DNA of 64,000 nt from Cryoendolithus antarcticus (lineage: Eukaryota > Ascomycota > Dothideomycetes > Cladosporiales > Cladosporiaceae). This document shows positions 31,436 to 43,325 of the stretch, in pieces. Position 1 is the stretch's first letter; each line of letters begins with the position of its first letter. Under the pieces are notes generated by a model. The model saw only the letters and a list, made by a program, of their open reading frames with translations. It made no database searches and had not been told where the DNA came from. The position numbers and the translations under genes were made by a program. The stretch lies in contig NAJO01000006.1 of NCBI GenBank assembly GCA_002077065.1, forward strand, positions 1,116,001 through 1,180,000, written 5' to 3'.

Positions 31436-33223
31436 TCAGCACTGCTCATCTGTCAGCGTCTCAAGCACTAGCACATGGTCGGGCTCCGTGGAACGCGGAG
31501 AACTTGGGCAGCAGACGATCAAGGGGACTGACTCACTAGAAGTGATCAAAACGAACACATTATACCTGCCTCTCCCCACGACCTTGGCGTCAACCAACAT
31601 GGCTTGGAGCTGCTCAAACCTCCCGCCCATGTTTGAGTGTGATGTCCGATCTCTCGGGCTCGAGACAGCCAGCAAATTCAGTTGCAACAACGTAGCCAAA
31701 TCCAAAGACACTTCGTGTTCGCGATGCCTCACACCATCAAGCTCAGTATCAGTGAACAGATGCGCTCTGCCCACAATCTGCGCTCTCTCGTCGGGCAAGT
31801 GCCGCACAGCATATGCATACTTGGTCCCCCGGAAGCGCCATATGGCATCTCCGTTCTGCAACCGACAAGCTGCGAGACCGTAGATGTCAGTGTCCGTAAC
31901 ATTGAAGTAGATCATATCCTGACGACCCACTGCGTCTTCCTGCGGCCCCTCGGACACGAACGCCAAAGGGCGGCGCGACGTGTCGAACTCAAAGGTTGGT
32001 GTCGGCGATAGCACGCCAACGCTCTTCCGTGACGCTACGGCTTCGGCGGACTCTTGTTGCAGCTCGACGGATCCGAGCATAGTCACCGGCACGACCAAGT
32101 TGAGAGACTGTGCGATACCGCGTTTGTGTGGGTCTTGTAAGAACTCCTCGGGCCGTGTATGGAAGAGGCTGAGCAACAGCCGAGTCAGACTAAGTATCTT
32201 CGAAGGGTGCAAGCGTTCATGCAATTGTACGAAATTGAGAATGTCGACCAGCCGCTTGACGTCTGAGTCTTCATACTCGATCGTAAGGTGCGTTCTCTGC
32301 GGTCCGACTAGACTGTACAGAGCATATACGTGATCGCAGGGCCGTCTGCATTCGTTGTTTTGGTACCTGACGACGAGGTCGTGGAGGTACGAAGATCGAG
32401 GGTCGCCTCCTCTGCCTTCTGATCTCTGGAGAGCTAGCCGCGCAGCTGCACTGGCTAGGACTGACTTCCAGACTGCTCCGTTCCGAACATCTAGATATCC
32501 TTCCACATCCCTGTTGGCGTTCAGTTGGCCACAAAAGATTTCAAAGTCCGCCATAGGTAAGGGCGACGTTCCCAACTGTAGTACCACGGTTCGTGCCAAG
32601 ACTAGCTCTTGGATGATCCATTTTCTTGACCAATATCGTAGCCTGCAGAGCTTCAAGACTGAGCGCCAGTCGGCTCCGAGATCCTGGCCATGTGCATTCA
32701 GCTTCGACTGGCAGTAATTGTATACCGAGTGCTCGGTATCATCAAAATTCGCCGCCGCCTGGACGAATCTGAAGGCTTTGGCGACATCGGTGTTCTCGCC
32801 AGCGCTCTGCAGCCAAGCCAGGACAACATTTGCATTGCCGTAAATGTCGGCCATCAAGCGAACCTGGTGGCCCTTTTCGCGATCCGAAGTCTGGTTGATG
32901 CATATTGCATCGATCCACAGCCAACAGGGACTTATCGGGTCCCGGATCGATCGCAGGGCCGCTTTGAGATTCTTTCGCACTCGAATCATTACATTGCCGG
33001 AGAGATGAAGGCTCTGGCGAGCGGGGTCGTTGCCCCAGGTGTAGGACACGGCTCTGTATTGCGGGCATCTGCCAGAGCCAAGGGTGTAGTGGTGTAGTTC
33101 ACAGTCTAGCCTCTCGCGATTGCCAGGGAGGAGCTTCAGGAGACGGAACTCGTTCTGCGATGTCAGATTCTGGTATTGATACGATGAGCCTGCGTCTTGC
33201 TCGGATTTTCGGAAGCTGACCAT
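31436..33223 (-). CDS. HET-domain protein (heterokaryon incompatibility-like)
   Basis: Single exon, 595 residues. The HET domain is plain: YRAVSYTWGN at 56-65, VRKNLKAALRSIRD at 82-95, LWIDAICINQ at 102-111 and a following VRLMADIYGNANVVLAWLQ. After it come RYWSRKWIIQELVLA and DHVYALYSLVG, standard segments of this architecture. No NACHT, WD40 or ankyrin part is attached. HET domains trigger fungal programmed cell death upon non-self recognition in the few studied cases; most family members have no known partner. It is convergent with Nas2 and divergent from the two-TM coiled-coil protein. Confidence 0.93.
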   Translation of the reverse strand: MVSFRKSEQDAGSSYQYQNLTSQNEFRLLKLLPGNRERLDCELHHYTLGSGRCPQYRAVSYTWGNDPARQSLHLSGNVMIRVRKNLKAALRSIRDPISPCWLWIDAICINQTSDREKGHQVRLMADIYGNANVVLAWLQSAGENTDVAKAFRFVQAAANFDDTEHSVYNYCQSKLNAHGQDLGADWRSVLKLCRLRYWSRKWIIQELVLARTVVLQLGTSPLPMADFEIFCGQLNANRDVEGYLDVRNGAVWKSVLASAAARLALQRSEGRGGDPRSSYLHDLVVRYQNNECRRPCDHVYALYSLVGPQRTHLTIEYEDSDVKRLVDILNFVQLHERLHPSKILSLTRLLLSLFHTRPEEFLQDPHKRGIAQSLNLVVPVTMLGSVELQQESAEAVASRKSVGVLSPTPTFEFDTSRRPLAFVSEGPQEDAVGRQDMIYFNVTDTDIYGLAACRLQNGDAIWRFRGTKYAYAVRHLPDERAQIVGRAHLFTDTELDGVRHREHEVSLDLATLLQLNLLAVSSPRDRTSHSNMGGRFEQLQAMLVDAKVVGRGRYNVFVLITSSESVPLIVCCPSSPRSTEPDHVLVLETLTDEQC

Positions 33224-33937
33224 CGCTGGGTAGCAGTGTCAGTGCAAGCAGTGTCACCGTCTCTCGTCTCCCAGAGGTCTCTGAATCTCTAAAGCGGATG
33301 TAGATCGCACCACGAAGGCTATTAACTCGTCGAATCGCCACGAGAGAATGGCTGGAAGAAGATCTGGACCCGCTGATCGATACTACCACTCGGTGGCGAG
33401 TTAGTGGGACAGTGTTCTCGCAACGCAGTCGACGGCAGCATATGCAACCCTATTGATCCTGGGAGACGCCAACGTATGTCAATACAGAAAGCGGTGTAGC
33501 GCATCTGTCGTTGTGTGTGAGGTCCTGCCAGACTGGTGGGAGTTGAGGTTGGCGCCGTGAGTTGCTATGCCACCACAAGGCTGTATAGTGTAGCGTGTAT
33601 CTGAAGTCTACTTGCGAACCAGCCACCACCAACGCGGCTTATACCCGCGATCAAAGAAGGCAAACATCCCATGCGCACTGCCACTATGCACGCAGAGGGG
33701 CGTCAACGTGCTTAGCTTCGGTTGCACTAGTGGTATACTGCAGACAGACAACTCAAATGCGTATAGCTCAGCCTCGCGTTCTGCCATTGGGCCTTAAGTC
33801 GGTGGGCCTCAGGTCGCGGACCTCGAAGTTGCCTATATATCTGAACTGAGATAGTAACCCCCATCGTCAGCCTCGCACAATGTCTGCGTTGCTGGATTGT
33901 TCTTACAATCGCTTGACTGTGTGGTGGACTCGATAAC
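33224..33937. promoter_or_regulatory. divergent region, HET gene / coiled-coil membrane protein
   Basis: A 714-bp gap. No individual element is called. Confidence 0.4.
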
Positions 33938-34586
33938 ATGAGTGGCCGAAGGGCAGGGGCTCGTGCAGCTCCAGATGACGAAGACGTTGACAAAGGCCAG
34001 TCGTTTGGATGGCTCATCCCACTTATTCTCATGGCGATCCTTGCATTCGCCATCGCTGCAGTGGTGATGGCCGTCAAAGACCGCGACCTTGCTCAAACGG
34101 CGAAGACCATCGCAAGCACAGCATCCGAGCTGGCAGACACAGCATCCGACACCGCGTACACGGCGTCCAACAACTCGATCAAAGTCAGTAGGTACGCCAA
34201 TCAACTACAATTTCCGCTCTGACATGTGGTAGGCTCTCAGCTACACCTCAGCCATTGGTGACCTGTCCGGTCAACTCAACCAGCTGGGCACAAACGTAAA
34301 TGAGCTGCAGGGAGCTGATACGAATCTTACGCAAGGACTCAATGCCGTACGCAGCATGGTGAACGAGTTGTCCAGCTCCGTCGACAGCGCACTCAACGAT
34401 CTGGCCAGCTCGTTCGCCAGCGCCACTTTGCAACCGAGGTGTACGCCGACAGAGACAGCCAGCGAGACGCCCACCTATACACCGAGCTATGGGCCGACTT
34501 ACGGGAAGTCTGGAGGAAGGAAGGCTCCGGCCGCAGGACTGATCTGTTTGGTCGCTGGAGTGGCCTTGGTGGTTTATTCGACCTGA
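33938..34586 (+). CDS. small two-TM coiled-coil membrane protein, unknown function
   Basis: Two exons, 33938-34183 and 34233-34586, give 199 residues with a 49-bp intron (gtcagt...gtggtag, phase 0). A polar, acidic N-terminus precedes a hydrophobic helix (FGWLIPLILMAILAFAIAAVVMAV, about 23-46). A long alanine/serine/leucine repeat follows (TAKTIASTASELADTASDTA, then LSGQLNQLGTNVNELQ and MVNELSSSVDSALNDLASSF), patterned like a coiled coil. A Thr/Pro/Tyr-rich segment (TETASETPTYTPSYGPTYG) precedes a C-terminal hydrophobic segment (GLICLVAGVALVVYST). That last piece could be a second TM helix or a GPI-attachment signal. No known family recognised. Confidence 0.65.
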
Positions 34587-35663
34587 AGTGCGATGCACTG
34601 GATGGGAACGGGGTAGAATCGGTTTCGACAGCTTTTACTATTTGGCATTAGGACAGCAGCGGATCATCCGATGACTGCAGAGACGTGCTGATCGTGAGGT
34701 CTGTACAGATGTTCTTCGTCAAATGTGGTGAAGATACACCCACGGTTCACCCACGCGCGCGAACCTTCAGACAACTTTGATCAACAGCCAAGTGCTGTAC
34801 CCCGGAACCCAAGTCCGCCACGGTGAAGTCTCAACCCCACACGCGCACATGGGTCCGGAGGGTCCAGCGAAGTTTCATGAGACTCTCGTGTTTCAGGTGT
34901 TGGAAGGGGATTGTGATGGACGTCAAAGTCGCTGTACGCGGCTCACAATGGTGGGGGCATTTCGCGTGCAATGTATCTGAAACATATAGACGCGACGGAG
35001 AGTTCTGTGCGGTGAGGTGGTCATGTTATGACGTTGCTTATGGAGATGGAGATGTGCGGGCGTCAAGATTTTCGCGGTGAGCAAGCAGGTGGAGTTTCGA
35101 CCACGGGGGATGGGCAAATGGTCAATGCCAGAGATACACACGAACTTTTCACCATGGATCGTGCTTGCCCTCCGCAGCTGTACTGTGTAGTGTGTGTGTA
35201 CTGTACATTTCAGCAAGTGCAAAGAAGACAAGTTAGCAGTCGCGAATAGGACAACGCAAATGGGATGCCGAGACGAAATGTGACCCCCTTTCGAGCCGAT
35301 TTGTTGCCCTGCGTCAGGCGGCCCGGGCGCCATCGCCATTTCATGCACACTGGACAGACCTGACGCCAGCGCTGTGAATGCCCCCCCTGTCTGACAGCAC
35401 CGCGAACATCTCCTGTGACTGCTGATCGCGCGCGTATCTTGTCCTACCCACCTTATTCAATATCATCGCACTTTCGACCCCTACAGTCGCAACACACATA
35501 CGCCCCTCACACGAGCCGACTTGAGCTCGTTATCTCACGTCCTTTCCTCACTCTGGCCAAGCGTGCATCGCCTTGGGAGGACAATACTTCTGAGCAGCCA
35601 GACCCGAAGCGCCGATGCGCTGATGATAGCGATCTTGCCCTACTCGACCAAACGCGCCCTGCG
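34587..35663. promoter_or_regulatory. long promoter/leader region of the osmosensor kinase gene
   Basis: About 1.1 kb. The kinase frame is open back to 35415 but has no ATG before 35664, consistent with a long leader. CT-rich stretches occur near 35440-35480. Confidence 0.4.
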
Positions 35664-38600
35664 ATGCCTCATGAGGAGACGACTGCAGCGGTAGCGAGCA
35701 TCCTCTCTACCTTTGCCAAGCAACACTTTCCCGGCAACGAGCATTCGTCCCCAACATCAGTCACAGCCAATGGCATCAAGTCGGCGCAGATCGTGCTGCC
35801 TGGGAAGAACACGGTGGAGAAGCAGGTGTTGGAGCGCGAATTGACGAGTCTCGCTCTGCGGATACAACATCTCGAAGCCAGGGCCAGCAACGGGGCAGCT
35901 TCATTACCGATAACACCGAATGAACCCGCCTCATCAGCTTTCGGCAGTGAGGCACAAGCACAATCTCCGAAACGACTGCGCTCTGCATCATGGGTGAATA
36001 ACCTACTCGCAAAAGGCGAAGGCAGCCCACAGCCGCGCCAGCTCACGGAAGAGCAACTTACATCTCTGCGCGAGCACGTGGATCGCCAAGCGGAGGAGAT
36101 CAAGTCGCAAAAGGGCTATATAGACAGCATCAACTCGCAACTCAGCAATCAGCAAGCAGCCACCAAAGCTGTATTAGATGGCCATGGGAACTCCTCATCT
36201 ATCGAGCAGCTCAAGCGAGAGATCGAGAAGAATGTGCAGATCAACGCGACATACCAGAAGGTGCTCAAAGAGATCGGCACGATCATCACTGCGGTCGCCA
36301 ATGGCGATCTCAGCAAGAAAGTGCTGGTCCATGCCATGGAGAAGGATCCGGAGATCGCGAAGTTCAAGCACACCATCAACACTATGGTGGATCAATTGCA
36401 AGAATTCGCTGGGCAGGTCACGCATCTGGCGAAGGAGGTGGGGACTGAGGGTCGGCTTGGTGGTCAGGCGGTGGTGCCAGGCGTGGACGGCATCTGGGCT
36501 GAGTTGACAAGGAATGGTGAGTTTTGCTGTAGGAGGCGGTGTACTGACAGTGCTGACGATATGATGCAGTGAACGTTATGGCCCAGAACCTCACGAACCA
36601 AGTGCGAGAAATTGCAGTCGTGACCACCGCAGTCGCGCAAGGTGATCTCAGCCGCAAGATCGAGCGACCCGCACGAGGCGAGATCCTCCAACTCCAGCAG
36701 ACGATCAATTCCATGGTGGACCAGCTCCGGACTTTCGCGACAGAAGTGACGCGAGTGTCGCGTGACGTGGGTACAGAGGGTGTGCTCGGAGGACAAGCGC
36801 AGATCAAGGGCGTGCAGGGAATGTGGAAGGATCTTACAGAGAACGTCAATGCAATGGCCAACAATCTCACCGCACAGGTACGAGACATCGCTGAGGTGAC
36901 AACGGCTGTCGCAAAGGGAGACTTGACGCAGAAGGTTCGCGCGCAGTGCAAGGGAGAGATCTTGGAGCTGAAAAGCACGATCAATGACATGGTGGATCAA
37001 TTGCGGCAATTCGCACATGAGGTGACGAAGATCGCGAGAGAAGTCGGTACAGAGGGGAGACTTGGTGGCCAGGCAACTGTACATGGTGTGGAGGGCACTT
37101 GGAAAGACCTCACTGAGAACGTCAATGGCATGGCCATGAACCTTACGACACAGGTGCGGGAGATTGCAGAGGTCACGACAGCAGTGGCCAAGGGCGACCT
37201 GAGCAAGAAAGTGCAGGCTGAGGTGCAAGGCGAGATCCTGGCCCTGAAGGTGACGATCAACCAGATGGTGGATCGACTTAGCACATTTGCTTTCGAGGTC
37301 AGCAAGGTCGCCAGAGAGGTCGGCACGGAGGGTACTCTTGGTGGTCAGGCGCAGGTCAAAAACGTCGAGGGCAAGTGGAAGGATTTGACCGACAATGTGA
37401 ACACGATGGCTAGCAACCTAACGAGTCAAGTGCGCGGTATCTCGGACGTCACACAGGCCATCGCACGAGGCGATATGAGCCAGCGCATTGAGGTGCACGC
37501 TCAGGGAGAGATTCAGACCTTAAAACACACCATTAATGACATGGTCACCCGACTTGACGCCTGGTCTCTGGCTGTCAAGGGTGTAGCGCGAGATGTCGGA
37601 GTGGACGGGAAGATGGGCGGCCAAGCAGAAGTCGAGGGCATCGCTGGCCGCTGGAAGGAGATCACCACGGACGTGAATATTATGGCGCAGAACCTGACGT
37701 CGCAAGTGCGGGCATTTGGCGACATCGCGAACGCAGCCATGAAGGGCAACTTCTCGAAGACGATCACGGTCGAAGCATCAGGTGAGATGAACGAGCTGAA
37801 GAACAAGATCAACAAGATGGTGTCGAGTTTGCGCGAGTCGATACAGAGGAACAATCAGCAGCGTGAGGCTGCTGAGCTGGCGAACAAGACGAAGTCGGAG
37901 TTCTTGGCCAATATGTCTCATGAGATTCGGACGCCTATGAACGGCATCATTGGCATGACGCAGCTTACGCTTGACACGGAGCTGGAGCAGAACCAGCGCG
38001 ATATGCTGAATATCGTGTTCTCGCTGGCGAACAGCTTGCTTACCATCATTGACGACATTCTGGACATTTCGAAGATCGAGGCGAACCGCATGATTCTGGA
38101 GGAAGAGCCGTTCTCACTCCGAAGTCAGGTGTTCAACAGCTTGAAGTCTCTCGCTGTACGGGCGAACGAGAAAGACATCAGCCTGGTCTACGACATTGAC
38201 AGCTCGGTGCCGGACTACGTGGTGGGCGACTCATTCCGCTTACGGCAGATCATCCTCAACCTGGCTGGCAATGCCATCAAGTTCACCGAGCATGGTGAGG
38301 TGCGTGTCAAGATCGGCGCAGAACCCAGCGTTGCCTGCGAAGAGGACGAAGTCGTGGTCAAGTTTGCAGTATCGGACACTGGAATCGGCATACACGAGAA
38401 CAAGCTGGACCTGATCTTCGACACCTTCCAGCAAGCTGACGGATCGACAACGCGGCGATTTGGTGGCACTGGACTCGGGCTGTCCATCTCGCGGAGACTT
38501 GTGACGCTCATGCGAGGCAAGATGTGGGTGGAGTCGAGCTTCGGCACCGGCAGTACATTCCTATTCACTTGCATCGTCCGCATCGGCACGCCAGATCTTA

Positions 38601-39716
38601 ATAGAATCATGCCGCAGCTCAATCAATACCGAAAGCACAAAGTGCTCTTCATCGACAGCGGCCACACCGGTTTCGCCAAGCAGATCGCCAGCCACGTCAA
38701 GGAACTGGATCTGGAGCCTTGCGTAGTCGGCAACTCTGCCGCACTGCAAATAACGGAACTTAGAAAGGCCGAGAACTACGACTGCATTATCGTCGACCAC
38801 GGAGAGATGGCGCAGAAGCTCCGCGCCATGGATCGCTTCAAGTACATCCCTATCGTTATGCTCGCGCCCAGCATCTCAGTATCTTTCAAAAACGCTCTGG
38901 AGAACGGCATCGCAAGCTACATGACCACGCCCTGCCTGCCCATAGATCTCGGCAACGCCCTGGTCCCAGCACTCGAAGGCCGCGCAGCGCCTAGCTCTTT
39001 AGACCACAGCCGAAGCTTCGACATCCTGCTAGCAGAAGACAATGCAGTGAACCAGAAGTTAGCCGTCAAGATCCTGACAAAGCACAATCATAAAGTGACT
39101 GTGGCCAACAACGGGCTCGAAGCCTTCGAAGCCATCAAGAAGAAACGCTTTGACGTAGTATTGATGGACGTGCAAATGCCCATCATGGGCGGCTTCGAAG
39201 CCACCGCCAAGATCCGCGAGTACGAGCAAAACCACGCCCTTTCCCGCTCTCCTATTATCGCCTTAACCGCCCACGCCATGTTGGGCGATAGGGAGAAGTG
39301 CATCCAAGCGCAGATGGACGAGTACCTCTCCAAACCTCTCAAACCGAATCAACTGGTTCAGACGATATTGAAGTGTGCTACTTTGGGCGGTGCGTTGCTG
39401 GAGCGAAAATCTGATCAAAGGAGCCTGCTTATCGATGACAATGGTGCTGATGTGTTGAGTACAGATTCGCATGGCGGAGGGAATCGACATGGGACGCCGA
39501 AACGGCCTGCTTTGGAGGCGAGGGGGTATACGGAGGGGAATCCGGCGGGGATGGAGAGCCCGGCTATCGTTACTGCGGATGAGGGGGATCCGTTGCAGAG
39601 GGTACGTCAACCACCCTTTCCTCTGCGCTGAGATGCGAGTGGCGCAGTCGTGTTGGAAACGTTGAGAACTGACTTAAAGCTTCTAGGAGATTTTCTTGAG
39701 GGCAAACAGCAGCTGA
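35664..39716 (+). CDS. NIK1: group III hybrid histidine kinase, Os-1/Nik1 type (osmosensing, HOG pathway)
   Basis: Three exons, 35664-36516, 36570-39601 and 39687-39716, give 1304 residues (Neurospora Os-1 is about 1300). A soluble sensor with six visible HAMP-type repeats ([72 protein letters not shown]). The histidine kinase domain follows ([12 protein letters not shown], phospho-acceptor H735; [29 protein letters not shown]). The receiver domain has [15 protein letters not shown] with phospho-acceptor D1151 and SKPL. It feeds the HOG MAP-kinase cascade, and the family is the target of phenylpyrrole and dicarboximide fungicides. A tiny last exon (EIFLRANSS) is inferred from a GTACGT donor and TTCTAG acceptor; unspliced, the protein would end with VRQPPFPLR. 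Confidence 0.95.
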
Positions 39717-40765
39717 GCATCTCCTCCGGCGGCTTGATCAGGATGATTGAGCTTCGGAACATGATGCTTGGTGCTCTTGCTAGAGGACCTCCCTCTGTCC
39801 ACCGCTCGGATATGTGACCTACCGAACGTGCTTGAAGTCGAGTACACCGAGCGGCCAACCACATGTCGCTGCCGATCCACTTCCATCGCAGTGGTATGCG
39901 CCTCTCTAGATGCGGTCCAGTCGAGCGCTGCTCACGTTTTGGATGCAGATGAGTGGAGCAGTGGCTACTCGCTGCCATTGCATGACGAACAAGTAATGCA
40001 CGCGCAGCGAGTCAGAGGAGGAGTGTGAGAACTGGATCAAGAACAGCCGATGGAGACTCATCCACCTGAGGCGTTTGTGGGATGGTGTGCATCGATCGCT
40101 GGACTTGCCGACGAGCGATGCGGCGTAAACTGGGATGGCAGCATATGAGATACTTAGGATATGCATGATATGAAAGACCTGCTACTGCTGCATTGATAGC
40201 CTCATGTAAGGCTCATAGCTGCGTGACCGAGATGCAGCGATGCAGTAGCTGGCATAGCGGCTGCGAAAGTCAGCCCAAACCAACGTTCAATGTTGTGGAC
40301 GTTTCTGATACCTGTCCACTGGATCTGTGGCACAATCGCGACTGCAAGGACAGCTCAGGGCAACACGATGACACCAAGCATCGATATCTAAGCCAACTGC
40401 CCGCGTAGCCAATCATATTGCGTCTTCGGCTCCCAGAAGTGGGGCTGACATTGATTACTGAACACTCCATCTGGACCTCACTTGTCCGACTCAGCATTGC
40501 CGGCACAATGCCACGTGAGCTTTGTCAGCCCTGTAAGAGCTGTGTGACTTCCCGGCCGTAGACCTCGCAGATCTGACATCAATGCGACTCGATGCTGTCT
40601 GCCTAGCGCGATGCTTATAGTGCGAAGTAATAGCGGAGTATAGAAGTCCAGAGCGCGCTGCCGCACGTCTGTGATCCATCGAAACTCTACTCATTTTCGG
40701 AGTCGTGGACGAAGGAAGGTCAAGACGACTTGACCTCGGTTTCGATAATTTTGGAGTAGAGCAGG
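39717..40765. other. intergenic, 1.0 kb
   Basis: No gene or repeat recognised; promoter of the bZIP gene presumably at the right. Confidence 0.4.
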
Positions 40766-42799
40766 ATGGAGACGTCAAGCATCACTATAATGTCGACGAA
40801 GCAAGTTGGGCGGAAACGCTCGCGACAGGTCAAAGATGTTGACAGTGATGACAGTGGGAAGCGACAGGGCAGACCGCGTGTGGAGAAGGCGGATGAGACG
40901 CCGAGCGATGTGAGTGACCTCAACGCTATGATAGATACTACTACAAGGTGATCTCGAGCTAACGCTCTGTGCTAGCGTCGTCGCACACAGATTCGTAAGT
41001 GACAATCTGCGCTCTCGGCATACATGTGAGGGACCAGATAAATGGTAGGATGATCGCTGATCACTCGCAGGCCTCGCCCAACGTGCATATCGCGAACGGA
41101 AAGAACGTACGCTTGACGATCTGCGCAAGCGAGTGTCGGAGCTGAACTCCACGATCGAGTGCATGAACACTGCCTTTGGGAGCTGCCGCGATAAGCTCAC
41201 TTTGACTGGATTGCAGGACGAGCAATTGCTTGATCTGGAGGAGACGAGGACTTATTTCACCACGCTGGTTAAGACTGCTCGGGACCCTGGCGATGAAGTC
41301 GAAGGTGGAGACGACGTCGCCGATTTGGCTGCAGAGCGCCCTGCTGGGTCGCAGAACGGGAAGTCGTGTATGCCCAGCGCAAGGAATGTGGATGCATGGG
41401 TCGACACGACACTGGAGATACCCGATGTCCCTGTGCACAATGCACCATGGGGTTATGGGGCAAGTGTCCCGACGATCAGAGATTTTCTTAAGCCGGATCT
41501 CCCCAAGCCAGATGGCAAGCTCAGAGCTTTAGCGAGTGTCGAAGATACTGGACTTGAGTTCGACGATTTCGCTCATCCGTTATACGGCGGTGGTCCTTCA
41601 CCTACGACGTTTCAGCCAAATGCGCCACGCACATACAGCTTCCAGGAGACGACGATCGCACGCAGGATACACCGCGCAAGCGTCGAGGGCGCATACCACT
41701 TGTTGCTGAACTATACCCACCGACCGCATGCCTGCGAGCGAGTGTTCAAGCTGTCCTTCCTTGGCAGAAGCCGGTCGAAGCTGCTTGCTGCGATGCGAGA
41801 CATTCTCAAGAGGGGACCCAAAGAATCCTTAGACTTCTGGGAAGCTCCTCTCATACATGTCGGTGGTGCGGGTACTCACTACGCGCGCCGCGATGAATTC
41901 GGCAATAAATTGCCCATGCGACCGAGTAAGAGCTTGGGTATTGTCGGACCTCAGACACTGGCTCGCATGGAGACTGCCGCTCGGGACAACATCGGCGTGG
42001 ACATGACAGTCGAAGTCGCAGGGTTTGAAGGCGAGTGGCTTGACCCATACGATGTTCAAGGCTACCTCGAGGAGAAAGGCATCTTCATGGACCCGACAGC
42101 TTCGTTCGCTGACGCCGAGCTGCCACAGAGTCTTGCCAGCTCTGGGACCATGTCTGCTGCATCCTCCATGAACGGCACTTCCGAGATGTCAGACCGTGTG
42201 ACATCTGGATTCGAGCGAGAGTCGACGAGCCATCTCAAGCCAATGCACCTGGAGATGCTCCGTGAAGCTGACGAGCAGAGCTGGAATGGACAAGTGACCC
42301 CGAACGCGCGCGTGGCGAGCCATGTGCAAGGTATCCGTGATGCTGACACTGCTATGTACTCGTGGCAGGACAAGGATGCTGCAGATGCGCGAATCACCTC
42401 TGGCAACACTGCGTTCATCGATCCGCAGCAGGTCAGCAACAGTTCTTCCAGGTCCGGCACTGTGGTCAATGCTTCCCCGAGCGAGCAATTGACGATGCTG
42501 AACATGTACGACACGCAAGATCCCAGATTGTCGGATGAGAACTACCGAAAGCTGGCGTTTGCGGGCATGGATTCGTCTGCTGCGTTGATGTCACCACCTC
42601 CGATGAAAAAGGTCATCATTGATGTGTCGAAGTTCGTGAAAAGTGAGTGACACTATTGAGGAGCATTACTGTACGAGCGGCGTGCTGACATTCTCCCGCA
42701 GCGATTATGGTGTGTTCGTCGTGCTTAGGTCGTACCTCAGGCGTGCGGCGCAAGGACGTCGATCGTGCTTTGGTGGTCTCTTCGTTCGAGGCGTACTAG
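40766..42799 (+). CDS. bZIP transcription factor (AP-1/Yap-like basic region)
   Basis: Four exons, 40766-40909, 40976-40994, 41071-42642 and 42702-42799, give 610 residues (602 from a second Met at 40790). The 19-nt second exon encodes RRRTQIR, half of the basic region. Joined to exon 3 it gives RRRTQIRLAQRAYRERKE, the fungal AP-1-like DNA-contact motif, followed by a leucine-zipper-like helix. A central region (QETTIARRIHRASVEGAYHLL) is shared by many large fungal bZIP proteins. Exon 4 supplies CSSCLGRTSGVRRKDVDRAL, the C-terminal block typical of this subfamily, and is absent from the long frame that stops at 42650. Nuclear; target genes unknown. Introns are 66, 76 and 59 bp. Confidence 0.9.
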
Positions 42800-43325
42800 C
42801 CGAACAGCATGCATTCTACACTGATCGAAGGTCGAGGCTCATCATAAATGTAATGCTGTGATCGAGTAATCTGAAACAGACGGATAAACTATGATTGACG
42901 AACTCGCGTGGCGGCTATGCCAAGCTCTTCGCTTGTAGGCTGAGAATGTCGATCCTTGCCCAAAGCGCGCCTGTACGATGACGATGTCTCACCTTCTCCA
43001 GCACATCCTCCACCACATGTATGCGTGTTTCCAAGTTATCGGCTACTCATGCATATCTCACTGGCTGGAGTAATGTCCCTGCGTGTTGATACTGACGCTC
43101 GTATGTAGGGTAGCAAGGCGCAGTCTGGACGCTTCTGGTACCTGACTTCATCTGCATTGCACTGCTCAGCGTTCAAGCGATATCGTTTTGCACATATACT
43201 GGATCACATTCATTTACAGCGAGTCTTCACCACGTTCAATTCAACGGCGTACTATCAGTAATTGACATCGAAGTGTGTTGCGGGTTCAAAGCCCACGAGC
43301 AGGGACATCGACGCAGCCCGACACA
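42800..43325. other. intergenic
   Basis: Promoter and leader of the Pmp3-family gene. Nothing else recognised. Confidence 0.4.

Noticed and set aside
35415..35663. N-terminal extension of the histidine kinase frame
   Set aside because: No ATG occurs before 35664 in this frame and the sequence has no resemblance to Os-1 N-termini.
43283..43305. GGGTTCAAAGCCC, resembling a tRNA T-arm
   Set aside because: No matching acceptor, D or anticodon arms could be folded around it.
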